Shown here one piece after another: positions 18,401 to 27,034 of a DNA stretch of 54,552 nucleotides; position 1 is the stretch's first letter, and each line of letters opens with the position of its first letter. The stretch is from Lachnospiraceae bacterium (GTDB lineage Bacteria; Bacillota; Clostridia; Lachnospirales; Bianqueaceae): assembly GCA_021442595.1 (NCBI GenBank), contig JABUST010000117.1:1-54552 (forward strand), in the 5' to 3' direction. Under the pieces are notes generated by a model. It saw only the letters and a program-made list of their open reading frames with translations, was not told where the DNA came from and did not search any database. A program made the translations under genes and the position numbers.

Positions 18401-19053
18401 TGGCTGATCTGATGATGGTGGCCGGCAAGGAGGTGGAGACTTCCATCTGCCGTCTGGCTCAAATGGCCCGTGCCGCAGGTATGCACCTGGTGGTGGCCAC
18501 CCAGAGACCTTCTGTGGATGTCATTACCGGTCTCATCAAGGCGAATATTCCTTCCCGTGTGGCCTTCGGTGTGTCCTCCGGTGTGGATTCCAAAACCATT
18601 CTGGATGGAGTTGGCGCTGAGAAGCTGCTGGGCAAGGGCGATATGCTCTTCTCTCCCAACGGATCCAACAAGCCTGCCCGTATCCAGGGCGCCTTCGCTT
18701 CCGATCAGGAGGTGGAGAATGTGGTGAACTTCATCAAGGATCACTACGGAGAAGTAACCTATGACCTGACGGTCATGACTCCTTCGGAGAACGGAGGCAG
18801 CTCCGAAAACGGAGGAGGCAAGGAGGGAGAAATCTCTGAAGATGAACAGCTCTTCCGGAAGGCTGTGGTGAAGGTCATTGAAAAGCAGAAGGCCAGCATC
18901 AGTATGCTCCAGAGAGAGTTCCGCATCGGCTTCAACAGGGCAGCCCGCCTTATGGACGAGCTGGAGGAGAGAGGCGTCGTGGGGGAGGACCTTGGTTCCA
19001 AACCCCGTCAGGTCCTGCTGACCATGGATGAGTGGGAGAGTATGAATCGGTGA
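15442..19053 (+). CDS. ftsK: DNA translocase FtsK/SpoIIIE
   Basis: A septal DNA pump that clears chromosome ends at division or sporulation. The 1203-residue protein starts at a GTG with AAGGAGGG at 15428-15434. After a Ser/Lys-rich N-terminus come four membrane segments (about 58-77, 93-121, 128-150 and 187-207), a long low-complexity linker (about 210-690) rich in Ala, Glu, Gly and Ser, then the alpha/beta RecA-like motor with Walker A GATGNGKS (near 874-882) and DELADLM Walker B, and a C-terminal winged-helix gamma domain (about 1135-1195) that reads orienting sequences. The linker is longer than in B. subtilis SpoIIIE. Tandem promoters precede it. ftsK and spoIIIE roles cannot be separated by sequence. 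Confidence 0.95.
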   Translation: MAQTKNSKGKKSSSGSSSKSTSKKTAGTRSGAKKSASASAAHNTSNHRQSSHTEMRPEIKRELIGWVVVFALLILTLGIYLKDGMGLLGRGMNSFFVGVFGFSAYVITAYSMIIACIYLFNKLTKRLWGRLMYGYAFMLLLDALLHMVNGQALTTVKLMYNGATYKTGGVVGGGIATALMKLVGNLGTMMILILAMILLLIALTRKSLVDLLRVFGIKTKNGTEKVVSFADDKITKAKLRAEEKAAYHREMLLEVDDDGQMMLPEGTSETGEPVNGVPGEMSDPAEIQEQPEDRRAFREGAQAGAAAGNMTARRSFLSRLKIGELLPLGKGRASRREMAEANGEVGCGQEGNGQGPVQGYVQGAPQRYWPGDEQATANGAFGEGIAGAGASFASGVYGSRTVQPAYDDTTFETKSLTEIAQQKGIESGEVEVPEEKDNPGAKKMISSIYAKEADIWFEVPLDYTKKVPADPQKVEEAKKRAREAGYPSITLPGANPPAGNINTPSFTPSGSAAYSDVNRAVGRRSLVDESKMLDIPLVANDVYLEKKRRYQERQRQAMEQENSENMIYEEERKAAEKAQAAASAYAGGENAYESRFAASSFASNSEAAADDAEGWNRFVKNEAPADAAAAEKDTLSADTAGTDQYSTGSQKSAEPVSSDLEAGRRNIGSVKINTDDYFGEEDFPEGYEERSETAKKIQKENDAKPVVKKPGPGGKYVFPPIDLLSRPKYETASRETRLAEEMEKKEMAEKLRKVLVEFGVEIEDEIHVNRGPSVTRFEVRPKTGVRVKRIADLADDIAMNLAAQTIRIEAPIPGKSAVGIEIPNKDRRMITLREVLEDDAFKKADSKVSFALGRDIDNTVRVGDVAKMPHMLIAGATGNGKSVFINALILSLLYKAKPDEVRMILVDPKVVELSVYNGIPHLMLPVVNDPKQASATLNWAVQEMTRRYKQFTETNVRDIKGYNSHVDSHPDEKREKMPQIVIIIDELADLMMVAGKEVETSICRLAQMARAAGMHLVVATQRPSVDVITGLIKANIPSRVAFGVSSGVDSKTILDGVGAEKLLGKGDMLFSPNGSNKPARIQGAFASDQEVENVVNFIKDHYGEVTYDLTVMTPSENGGSSENGGGKEGEISEDEQLFRKAVVKVIEKQKASISMLQREFRIGFNRAARLMDELEERGVVGEDLGSKPRQVLLTMDEWESMNR

Positions 19054-19146
19054 TGCTTTAGCGTAGACAGGAAAGACATACTTACCGAATGATTAACGAA
19101 AGCGGATGGAAGGGAGAATCCTTTTATCTGCAGCAAGGGAGGTTTC

Positions 19147-20823
19147 ATGGCTTACAAATCAGACATTGAGATCGCACAGGAAGCAAAGATGCTTCCCATC
19201 ACCCGGATTGCGGAGCAGCTGGGTATCGAGGAAGAAGATATGGAATGCTACGGCCGATACAAGGCCAAGCTGACCAATGGCCTCTGGAAAAAGATCCGGG
19301 ACCGCCAGGATGGAAAGCTCATCCTGGTGACGGCCATCAATCCCACCCCCGCAGGAGAAGGCAAGACCACTACCACGGTTGGTTTGGGTCAGGCCTTCGG
19401 CAGGTTGGGAAAGAAGGCGATCATTGCCCTTCGGGAGCCTTCCCTGGGTCCCTGCATGGGGGTCAAGGGCGGTGCAGCCGGAGGCGGATATGCCCAGGTG
19501 GTTCCCATGGAGGATATCAACCTGCACTTTACCGGGGACCTGCATGCCATCACTACAGCTCATAATCTCCTCTCTGCCATGATCGACAATCACCTGCAGC
19601 AGGGAAATGAACTGGGCATCGATCCCCGCACCATCACCTGGAAACGGGTGGTGGACCTGAATGACAGAGCTCTGAGAAATGTCATCATAGGTCTGGGGGG
19701 CAAGAGTCAGGGCGTTCCCAGAGAAACAGGATACATGATCACGGTGGCTTCCGAGATCATGGCCATCCTCTGTCTGGCCAAGGACCTGATGGACCTGAAG
19801 GAAAGGATCGCCCGGATCCTCATCGGATATACCTATGAGGGCAAGCCCGTGTACTGCGCTGACCTGAAGGCTCAGGGCGCCATGGCTGCTCTTTTGAAGG
19901 ATGCGGTGAATCCCAACCTGGTGCAGACTCTGGAAAACACTCCTGCCATCATTCATGGCGGACCCTTCGCCAATATTGCCCACGGCTGCAATTCCCTCAG
20001 GGCCACCCGCTACGCTTTGAAGCTGGCGGATTATGTGGTCACGGAGGCAGGCTTCGGAGCAGACCTGGGAGCTGAGAAGTTCCTGGACATCAAGTGCCGC
20101 ATCGGCGGACTGAAGCCTGATGCCATCGTATTGGTGGCCACCATCCGAGCCCTGAAGTATAACGGCGGTGTGAAGAAGGAGGATACCTCCAAGCCCAACA
20201 TGGAAGCCTTGAAAGCCGGATTTGTAAATCTGGAGGCCCATGTAAAGAACCTGCAGCAGTTTGAGGTGCCTGTGGTGGTGACCTTGAACTCCTTTGTCAC
20301 TGACACGGAAGAGGAGGTCGCCTACGTGGAGGAGACCGTCCGGGGCATGGGCTGTGAATTCGCCCTCTCCAAGGTCTGGGAGAAAGGCGGCGAAGGCGGT
20401 GTGGAGCTGGCAGAAGCCGTGCTGAACACCCTGGAGAATAAAGAAAGCAAGTACCATACCCTGTATCCGGACGACATGAGTCTGGAAGAGAAGATCAAGA
20501 CCATTGCCACTAAGATCTACGGGGCTGCCGGAGTCACCTTCGAGGCCGGCACGAAGACTACGCTTAAGAAGCTGACGGAGATGGGCTACGGAAATCTTCC
20601 GGTGTGCATCGCCAAGACACAGTACTCCCTGTCGGACAATCCCAAGAAGCTGGGAAGACCTGTGGGCTTCAAGATCTCCATCCGACAGGTCAACCTGTCT
20701 GCCGGCGCCGGTTTTGTGGTGGCTTTGGCCGGAGACATCATGACCATGCCCGGTCTGCCCAAGGTTCCGGCTGCGGAAGCCATTGATGTAGATGCGGACG
20801 GAAACATTACCGGTCTGTTCTGA
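19147..20823 (+). CDS. fhs: Formate--tetrahydrofolate ligase
   Basis: Makes 10-formyl-THF from formate, THF and ATP, feeding purine synthesis and, in acetogens, the methyl branch of the Wood-Ljungdahl pathway. The 558-residue length is normal. The P-loop-like [11 protein letters not shown] lies near residues 59-69, with conserved [19 protein letters not shown] after it. AAGGGAGG precedes the ATG. folD follows 18 bases after the stop, so the two consecutive one-carbon enzymes are co-transcribed. No THF riboswitch was seen in the short upstream gap. Confidence 0.97.
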   Translation: MAYKSDIEIAQEAKMLPITRIAEQLGIEEEDMECYGRYKAKLTNGLWKKIRDRQDGKLILVTAINPTPAGEGKTTTTVGLGQAFGRLGKKAIIALREPSLGPCMGVKGGAAGGGYAQVVPMEDINLHFTGDLHAITTAHNLLSAMIDNHLQQGNELGIDPRTITWKRVVDLNDRALRNVIIGLGGKSQGVPRETGYMITVASEIMAILCLAKDLMDLKERIARILIGYTYEGKPVYCADLKAQGAMAALLKDAVNPNLVQTLENTPAIIHGGPFANIAHGCNSLRATRYALKLADYVVTEAGFGADLGAEKFLDIKCRIGGLKPDAIVLVATIRALKYNGGVKKEDTSKPNMEALKAGFVNLEAHVKNLQQFEVPVVVTLNSFVTDTEEEVAYVEETVRGMGCEFALSKVWEKGGEGGVELAEAVLNTLENKESKYHTLYPDDMSLEEKIKTIATKIYGAAGVTFEAGTKTTLKKLTEMGYGNLPVCIAKTQYSLSDNPKKLGRPVGFKISIRQVNLSAGAGFVVALAGDIMTMPGLPKVPAAEAIDVDADGNITGLF

Positions 20824-20841
20824 TTTGAAGGAGGATAAGTT

Positions 20842-21702
20842 ATGGATACAAGAATCATCAGCGGTTCTGAGATCGCAAAGGCTGTGAGAGCCGATGTGCG
20901 CAATGAAGTAAAAACCTATGTGCAGGCCGGAAGACGGGCTCCCAAGCTGGCAGTCATCCTGGTGGGCAACGACCCCGCCTCCGAGGTGTACGTGAGAAAT
21001 AAGTCCAAGGCCTGCGAGAAGGTGGGCATCCTGCACGATACCATCAATATGAGCGCCGACTCTACGGAGGAGGAAGTCATCAAGGTCATTGAGGGTCTGA
21101 ATGCGGATCCTCAGGTGGACGGCATTTTGCTGCAGCTTCCCCTTCCCGCTCATCTGGACGAGAAGAAGATCACCCAGCTGGTTCTGGCAAATAAAGATGT
21201 GGACGGGTTCCACATTGAGAACGCAGGTATGCTCTCCACAGGCAGATGGGAAGCTTTCTTCCCCTGCACTCCCTGGGGCGTCATTGAGATCATGAAGAGA
21301 GAAGGCCTTCCCATTCGGGGCAAGCATTGCGTGATCGTGGGCAGAAGCAACCTGGTGGGCAAGCCGGAGGCACTGCTTATGCTGGCAGAGGATGCCACCG
21401 TGACCGTATGTCACTCCCGCACACCTGATCTGAAAGCATTTACTTCACAGGCAGACATCCTGGTGGTGGCTGTGGGTAGACCCGGAACCGTGAACGGCGA
21501 CATGATCAAAGAAGGGGCAGTAGTCATAGATGTGGGTATCAACCGCACAGAGGAAGGCCTGAAGGGCGATGTAGACTTCGACTCCTGCCTGGGCAAGGCC
21601 GCTGCTATCACCCCGGTGCCCGGCGGTGTTGGTCCCATGACCATTGCCATGCTGCTGAAGAACACTCTGAAGGCTTACAAGTTACACGAACAGATCGACT
21701 AA
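20842..21702 (+). CDS. folD: Bifunctional methylene-THF dehydrogenase / methenyl-THF cyclohydrolase
   Basis: Interconverts 5,10-methylene-THF and 10-formyl-THF, using NAD(P). The 286-residue protein shows the catalytic Lys56 in the YVRNKSKAC motif, the substrate-binding DGILLQLPLP stretch, the nucleotide-binding VIVGRSNLVGKP and the C-terminal TPVPGGVGPMT signature. GAAGGAGG precedes the ATG. It completes the formyl-THF branch with fhs upstream. A hairpin, TTGGAAAA (21715-21722) with TTTTCCAA (21726-21733), follows the stop, lacking a downstream T-tract. Confidence 0.97.
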   Translation: MDTRIISGSEIAKAVRADVRNEVKTYVQAGRRAPKLAVILVGNDPASEVYVRNKSKACEKVGILHDTINMSADSTEEEVIKVIEGLNADPQVDGILLQLPLPAHLDEKKITQLVLANKDVDGFHIENAGMLSTGRWEAFFPCTPWGVIEIMKREGLPIRGKHCVIVGRSNLVGKPEALLMLAEDATVTVCHSRTPDLKAFTSQADILVVAVGRPGTVNGDMIKEGAVVIDVGINRTEEGLKGDVDFDSCLGKAAAITPVPGGVGPMTIAMLLKNTLKAYKLHEQID

Positions 21703-21753
21703 AGATATCCCCGTTTGGAAAACGTTTTTCCAATCGGAGATAGGACCGAAAAT

Positions 21754-23112
21754 ATGGAAAAGAACAGGAAAATTTCCTTTGTCTCCCTTGGCTGCGACAA
21801 AAACGCCATCGACAGTGAGATCATGGTGAAGCTGCTGAAGGATCATGGTTATGAGATCACAAAGGATGACGCTCTGGCAGATGTCATCGTGATCAATACC
21901 TGCGCCTTCATTGACGATGCAAAGGAAGAGTCTATCAATACCATTATTGAGATGGGTGAGTATAAGGAGACCGGATGCTGCCGGGCCCTGGTGGTCACCG
22001 GTTGTCTTGCCCAGCGCTATGCGGATGAGATCTTCACGGAACTGCCGGAGGTGGACGCCGTGGTGGGCACCGGAAGCTACGAAAAGATCTGCGAAACCGT
22101 GGATGCTCTCCTGGAAAAGCAGGAGAGTCAGCTGAAGGTCCTGTGTCCTTTGGGGGATCGGCCTCTGGAAGTAACGGGCCGCGAGATCACCACTCCCGGG
22201 TACTTTGAATATCTCAGGATCGCTGTAGGATGCGACAATCACTGCACCTACTGCATCATTCCCAAGCTCCGGGGCCCCTACCGCAGCCGTGACCGGGAGA
22301 CCATCCTGCAGGAGGCCAGGTGGCTGGCAGAGCAGGGTGTGAAGGAACTGATGCTGGTGGCTCAGGATGTGACCAAGTACGGCAAGGACAGGCAGGACGA
22401 TTATCGGCTGCCTCAGCTGCTGACGGATCTGTGCCGCATCGACGGTCTGGAGTGGATCCGCCTGCTGTACTGCTATCCGGAGGATGTGAGCGATGAGCTC
22501 ATCGCCGTCATGAAGCAGGAACCCAAGATCTGCCACTACATCGATATGCCCATTCAGCACTGCAGTGATACGGTTCTGAAGCGGATGCTGCGTCACCATG
22601 ACAAGGCTCTTCTGAAGGAGCGCATCGGTGCTCTGCGCCGGGAGATCCCGGATATCTGCATCCGCACCACCCTCATCACCGGTTTCCCGGGAGAGACGGA
22701 GGAAGAGTTTGAGGAGATGAAGCAGTTCATTGAAGAAAGCCGCTTCGACCGTCTGGGCGTCTTCACTTACTCTCAGGAGGAGAACACTCCCGCCGCCCTC
22801 ATGAAGGATCAGATTTCCGAGGATGTGAAGGAGGAGCGGAAGGCTGAGCTCATGGCTCTGCAGCAGGAGATCTCTCAGGAAATCTCCGGAGAAATGGTGG
22901 ACCGGGAGCTGGAAGTTCTGGTGGAAGGCAGGATCCCCGATGAAGAAGAGGAGGAGGGCGTCATGGTGTACAGCGCCCGCACCTACCGGGATGCACCTGA
23001 TATCGACGGATTCCTTTTCCTGACTTCAGAGCAGGAGCTTCGCAGTGGAGACATGGTGCGCTGCCGCGTCATCGGAGCCTATGAATATGACCTGATCGGA
23101 GAACTGCTATGA
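21754..23112 (+). CDS. rimO: Ribosomal protein S12 methylthiotransferase
   Basis: A radical SAM enzyme that adds a methylthio group to an Asp of S12. The 452-residue protein begins with the UPF0004 domain (SFVSLGCDKNAIDSE), then the radical SAM centre CDNHCTYC with the CxxxCxxC spacing, and ends with a TRAM domain. SLGCDKN and GCDNHCTYCIIP separate RimO from MiaB. Start set at the ATG at 21754 with AGGA eight bases upstream; a longer frame from a TTG at 21715 overlaps a hairpin and lacks a good site. Its stop overlaps the pgsA start as ATGA, implying coupled translation. Confidence 0.95.
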   Translation: MEKNRKISFVSLGCDKNAIDSEIMVKLLKDHGYEITKDDALADVIVINTCAFIDDAKEESINTIIEMGEYKETGCCRALVVTGCLAQRYADEIFTELPEVDAVVGTGSYEKICETVDALLEKQESQLKVLCPLGDRPLEVTGREITTPGYFEYLRIAVGCDNHCTYCIIPKLRGPYRSRDRETILQEARWLAEQGVKELMLVAQDVTKYGKDRQDDYRLPQLLTDLCRIDGLEWIRLLYCYPEDVSDELIAVMKQEPKICHYIDMPIQHCSDTVLKRMLRHHDKALLKERIGALRREIPDICIRTTLITGFPGETEEEFEEMKQFIEESRFDRLGVFTYSQEENTPAALMKDQISEDVKEERKAELMALQQEISQEISGEMVDRELEVLVEGRIPDEEEEEGVMVYSARTYRDAPDIDGFLFLTSEQELRSGDMVRCRVIGAYEYDLIGELL

Positions 23113-23654
23113 AAATGAACCTGCCTAACCAACTGACCATGAGCCGCATGCTGCTGGTCCCTGTGTTCGTGTTCATTTATCTTACTAATCTGATTCCTTC
23201 TCCCCTGAAGGATTATCTGGCAGCCATCGTATTCACGGTGGCGTCCCTGACAGACCTTCTGGACGGAAAGCTGGCCAGGAAGATGAATCTGGTGTCAGAC
23301 TTCGGAAAGTTCATGGATCCTCTGGCAGATAAACTGCTGGTGGGTTCCGCCCTTATCTGCTTTACCGCCTCCGGCATAGTCCCTGCCTGGGCTGTGGTCA
23401 TCCTCATCGGACGGGAGTTCGTCATTTCCGGTTTCCGTTTGGTGGCTGCAGGCAAGGGAGTGGTCATTGCCGCAGACATCTGGGGCAAGCTGAAGACCAC
23501 AGTGCAGATGGCAGCCATGGTGATGCTGATGATGCCCTGGGATCTGGCATGGTTCAGGATTCTGTCTCTGGTGGGCTTTTACGCCAGCGTAGTCCTGTCT
23601 GTAATCTCTGTGGTGAATTACCTGACAAAGAACAAAGCCGTCCTTCAGGATTGA
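23109..23654 (+). CDS. pgsA: CDP-diacylglycerol--glycerol-3-phosphate 3-phosphatidyltransferase
   Basis: Makes phosphatidylglycerol phosphate in the membrane. The 181-residue protein has the CDP-alcohol phosphatidyltransferase signature, read here as DLLDGKLAR followed by DFGKFMDPLADK, with all the conserved Asp residues. About four to five hydrophobic segments are visible. Start overlaps the rimO stop by four bases. recA follows 90 bases on with its own -10 box. The rimO-pgsA-recA order is common in Firmicutes. Confidence 0.95.
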   Translation: MKMNLPNQLTMSRMLLVPVFVFIYLTNLIPSPLKDYLAAIVFTVASLTDLLDGKLARKMNLVSDFGKFMDPLADKLLVGSALICFTASGIVPAWAVVILIGREFVISGFRLVAAGKGVVIAADIWGKLKTTVQMAAMVMLMMPWDLAWFRILSLVGFYASVVLSVISVVNYLTKNKAVLQD

Positions 23655-23712
23655 GAAAGAAAATTTATTTTTGACCGCACCGGAAGGGATGCTTCAAACG
23701 ATACTGATCTTA

Positions 23713-23718
23713 TATAAT
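23713..23718 (+). promoter_or_regulatory. recA promoter -10 box
   Basis: A perfect TATAAT lies 27 bases before the recA start. No good -35 box is found at 16-18 bases. I looked for a Gram-positive LexA box (GAAC-N4-GTTC) in the upstream 100 bases and saw none. Confidence 0.5.
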
Positions 23719-23744
23719 GATAACCCCGCATAAGGAGGAAAAAC

Positions 23745-24785
23745 ATGCAGGACGAAAGACAAAAAGCATTGGATGCTGCCATCGGTAAGATCCAGAAGGA
23801 CTTCGGACAGGGCGCTGTTATGAAGCTGGGTGACAACCTGAGCACCATGAATGTGGAGACCATTTCCACCGGTTCCCTGAGCCTTGACCTGGCTCTGGGC
23901 GTAGGCGGAATTCCCAAGGGACGAATCATTGAAGTCTACGGACCGGAATCTTCCGGTAAGACCACCATCGCACTGCACATGGTGGCAGAGGTACAGCGCC
24001 AGGGCGGCATCGCCGGCTTCATTGATGCTGAGCATGCACTGGATCCCAAGTACGCCAAGAACCTGGGCGTAGATATCGATAACCTTTACATTTCTCAGCC
24101 GGATAACGGTGAGCAGGCTCTGGAGATCGCCGAGACCATGGTCCGCAGCGGAGCCATGGATATCGTGGTGGTGGACTCTGTGGCAGCCCTGGTTCCCAAG
24201 GCAGAGATCGACGGAGAGATGGGCGACAGCCATGTGGGTCTTCAGGCAAGACTCATGTCTCAGGCTCTGCGGAAGCTGACTGCAGCCATCAACAACGCCA
24301 AGTGTATCGTGGTCTTCATCAACCAGCTTCGTGAGAAGGTGGGTGTGATGTTCGGAAATCCGGAGACTACCACCGGCGGCCGCGCCCTGAAGTTCTACTC
24401 CTCTGTGAGACTGGATGTGCGCAAGATCGAGACCCTGAAGCAGAACGGCGCCTTCATCGGCAACCGCACCCGTGTACGTGTGGTCAAGAACAAGGTGGCT
24501 CCTCCCTTTAAAGAGGCTGAATTCGATATCATGTACGGTACCGGTATATCCCATGCCGGTGATGTGCTGGATCTGGCTGTGGCCGAGGACATCGTCCAGA
24601 AGAGCGGCGCCTGGTACAACTATAACGGCGAGCGCCTGGGACAGGGTCGTGAGAATGCCAAGGCAGTGTTCCAGAACAATCCCCAGCTGTTGCTGGAGGT
24701 AGAGAACAAGGTCCGTGAGAAGAACGGTCTGGCTCCCCTGACCACCGACGGCGCCGAGCCTGAGGGACAAAGCACTCTGCTGTAA
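23745..24785 (+). CDS. recA: Recombinase RecA
   Basis: RecA forms filaments on single-stranded DNA for strand exchange and triggers LexA self-cleavage. The 346-residue protein has Walker A GPESSGKT (66-73), the [23 protein letters not shown]2-region signature (near residues 190-210) and the usual acidic C-terminus. AAGGAGG precedes the ATG. It heads a repair cluster (uvrB, uvrA, radA) on the same strand, separated from uvrB by two hairpins. The usual recX neighbour is missing. Confidence 0.98.
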   Translation: MQDERQKALDAAIGKIQKDFGQGAVMKLGDNLSTMNVETISTGSLSLDLALGVGGIPKGRIIEVYGPESSGKTTIALHMVAEVQRQGGIAGFIDAEHALDPKYAKNLGVDIDNLYISQPDNGEQALEIAETMVRSGAMDIVVVDSVAALVPKAEIDGEMGDSHVGLQARLMSQALRKLTAAINNAKCIVVFINQLREKVGVMFGNPETTTGGRALKFYSSVRLDVRKIETLKQNGAFIGNRTRVRVVKNKVAPPFKEAEFDIMYGTGISHAGDVLDLAVAEDIVQKSGAWYNYNGERLGQGRENAKAVFQNNPQLLLEVENKVREKNGLAPLTTDGAEPEGQSTLL

Positions 24786-24802
24786 GAAAAGCATTTGAAA
24801 TA

Positions 24803-24910
24803 AGGAGCTATCGAGATAGGAAGCTCCTGCGAAAGGATGTTCGCGCATTAAGAACCTCCTGCAGTAAACCTATGACCGAAGTCCCCGCGAAAGTGATTTC
24901 GCGGGGCTTT
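24803..24910 (+). terminator. Stem-loop and terminator-like hairpin after recA
   Basis: AGGAGCT (24803-24809) pairs with AGCTCCT (24822-24828), then a perfect ten-bp stem CCCCGCGAAA (24883-24892) with TTTCGCGGGG (24897-24906), GTGA loop and a short CTTTAG tail. The stem is strong but the T-tract is weak, so read-through into uvrB is likely. Confidence 0.65.
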
Positions 24911-24964
24911 AGTCAGGACCGGCGGTGACGCCGTCCGATCAAATACATGAAGGAGGGACGGAAT

Positions 24965-27034
24965 ATGGAAAGCAGTGATTTTTCCAAGACTTCTGCGGGC
25001 GAGATGTGGGCCCCTTCCACGGAAATGGCAGCTTCCTTTAAAGTGGAGTCCCCCTTTCAGCCCACCGGCGATCAGCCGGAGGCCATTGATCAGCTGGTAC
25101 AGGGCTTTCAGCAGGGAAACCGATTCCAGACCCTTCTGGGCGTCACCGGCTCCGGTAAGACCTTCACCATGGCCAAGGTGATTGAAAGACTTCAGAAGCC
25201 CACCCTGGTTCTGGCCCACAACAAGACCCTTGCTGCCCAGCTGTACAACGAGTTCAAGGAATTCTTCCCCAACAATGCGGTAGAGTACTTCGTCTCCTAC
25301 TACGACTATTATCAGCCGGAGGCCTATGTGCCCCAGTCCGACACTTACATTGAAAAGGATGCTTCCATTAATGAGGAGATCGACCGGCTCCGACAGTCCG
25401 CCACCATGTCCCTCTTTGAGAGACGGGATGTCATCGTGGTGGCTTCCGTGTCCTGTATTTACGGTCTGGGTGACCCATCCGAGTACAGCGGCATGGCCCT
25501 GAGCCTGCGGGTAGGTATGGAGAAGGATCGGGACGAAGCGCTGAAGCGCCTCATCGAGATGCAGTACGACCGCAATGACATGGTCATGGAACGAGGCTGC
25601 TTCCGGGTCCGGGGAGATGTGCTGGAGGTCATGCCCGCGGCCTATGACAAAAGTGCCTATCGGGTGGAGTTCTTTGGAGATGAGGTGGACCGCATCACAG
25701 AGTACGACGTACTCACCGGAGAGATCTACGGAAACCGAAGTCATCTTATGATCTATCCCGCTTCTCATTATGTGACCTCCGCCGATAAAATGAGGCGGGC
25801 CATTACTTCCATTGAGGAGGAACTGGACGGAAGACTGAAGGAGCTTTCTCTGGAAGGAAAGCTGCTGGAGACCCAACGGCTTTCGGAGAGGACCCACTAT
25901 GACATTGAAATGATGCGGGAGACAGGTTTCTGTTCCGGCATCGAGAATTATTCCCGCCACATGGAGGGCAGAGAACCGGGCAGTGCTCCTCTGACCCTTT
26001 TAGACTATTTCCGTGGCGATGATTATCTGTTGATGATCGACGAGTCCCATATGACCATTCCTCAGGTAAGGGCCATGTACCACGGAGATCAGCAGCGAAA
26101 GCAGGTGCTGGTGGATTACGGCTTCCGTCTTCCCTCCGCAAAGGACAACCGGCCCCTGAGCTTTAGTGAATTTGAGCAGCGCATCAATCAGGTGCTCTTC
26201 GTATCTGCCACACCGGCGGATTATGAGAAGCAGCATCAGGAGCTTATGGCGGAGCAGATCATTCGTCCCACGGGACTCATCGATCCTCTGGTGGAGGTAC
26301 ACCCCATAGAGGGACAGATCGATGATCTCATCGGGGAACTGAACAAGGTCATCACCAAAGGGCAGAAGGCCCTCATCACCACTCTCACCAAGCGCATGGC
26401 AGAGGACCTGACCCGGTATCTCAAGGAGGCCGGCATCAAGGTGAATTATCTTCACTCCGATGTGGTGACCCTGGAAAGACTGGAGATCGTCAGAGATCTG
26501 CGCATGGGTGTCTATGATGTCCTGGTGGGCATCAACCTGCTGCGTGAAGGACTGGACATTCCGGAGGTGAGCTTCATTGCCATCCTGGATGCAGATAAAG
26601 AAGGGTTCCTGCGCAGTGAGACGGCTCTCATCCAGACCATCGGCCGAGCCGCCCGAAATGTGGAGGGCCGTGTAGTCCTGTATGCGGATTACATTACGGA
26701 TTCCATGCGCCGGGCCATGGATGAGACCAACCGAAGAAGAGAAATACAGAGCGCCTACAACGAGGCCCACGGCATTGTGCCACAGAGCATCGTGAAGAAG
26801 GTCCATGACGTCATCCGGGCCACCAAGCAGGAGGATGACCACCACAGCCGTAAGGCCGGACCGGAGGTGGATGCAGAGTCCATGAGCATCCCCGCTCTTG
26901 AAAAACGAATAGAAGAACTGAAGAAAGCAATGTACAAGGCAGCTGCGGAGCTGGAATTCGAGACTGCAGCCATCCTCAGAGACCAGGTGATGGAACTGAA
27001 GACCGCCCTGGAAGAGTTGAAACATGAGCGATAA
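24965..27034 (+). CDS. uvrB: Excinuclease ABC subunit B
   Basis: UvrB verifies DNA damage after loading by UvrA and then recruits UvrC. The 689-residue protein has Walker A TGSGKT (61-66), the beta-hairpin region [13 protein letters not shown] (about 112-124), helicase motif QTIGRAARN, and a C-terminal UVR motif (about 645-680) that binds UvrC. Start set at 24965, where AGGAGGG (24951-24957) is seven bases upstream; it gives a short extra N-terminal tail compared with most UvrBs. The last 11 bases overlap uvrA, so the two are translated together. Confidence 0.97.
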   Translation: MESSDFSKTSAGEMWAPSTEMAASFKVESPFQPTGDQPEAIDQLVQGFQQGNRFQTLLGVTGSGKTFTMAKVIERLQKPTLVLAHNKTLAAQLYNEFKEFFPNNAVEYFVSYYDYYQPEAYVPQSDTYIEKDASINEEIDRLRQSATMSLFERRDVIVVASVSCIYGLGDPSEYSGMALSLRVGMEKDRDEALKRLIEMQYDRNDMVMERGCFRVRGDVLEVMPAAYDKSAYRVEFFGDEVDRITEYDVLTGEIYGNRSHLMIYPASHYVTSADKMRRAITSIEEELDGRLKELSLEGKLLETQRLSERTHYDIEMMRETGFCSGIENYSRHMEGREPGSAPLTLLDYFRGDDYLLMIDESHMTIPQVRAMYHGDQQRKQVLVDYGFRLPSAKDNRPLSFSEFEQRINQVLFVSATPADYEKQHQELMAEQIIRPTGLIDPLVEVHPIEGQIDDLIGELNKVITKGQKALITTLTKRMAEDLTRYLKEAGIKVNYLHSDVVTLERLEIVRDLRMGVYDVLVGINLLREGLDIPEVSFIAILDADKEGFLRSETALIQTIGRAARNVEGRVVLYADYITDSMRRAMDETNRRREIQSAYNEAHGIVPQSIVKKVHDVIRATKQEDDHHSRKAGPEVDAESMSIPALEKRIEELKKAMYKAAAELEFETAAILRDQVMELKTALEELKHER

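Noticed and set aside
19159-21414. 751-codon minus-strand frame across fhs and folD
   Set aside because: It runs across two well-identified genes and shows no protein family features.
24840-24856. GTTC-N9-GAAC palindrome upstream of uvrB as a LexA box
   Set aside because: Gram-positive LexA sites have GAAC-N4-GTTC; the half-sites are in the opposite order and the spacing is wrong.
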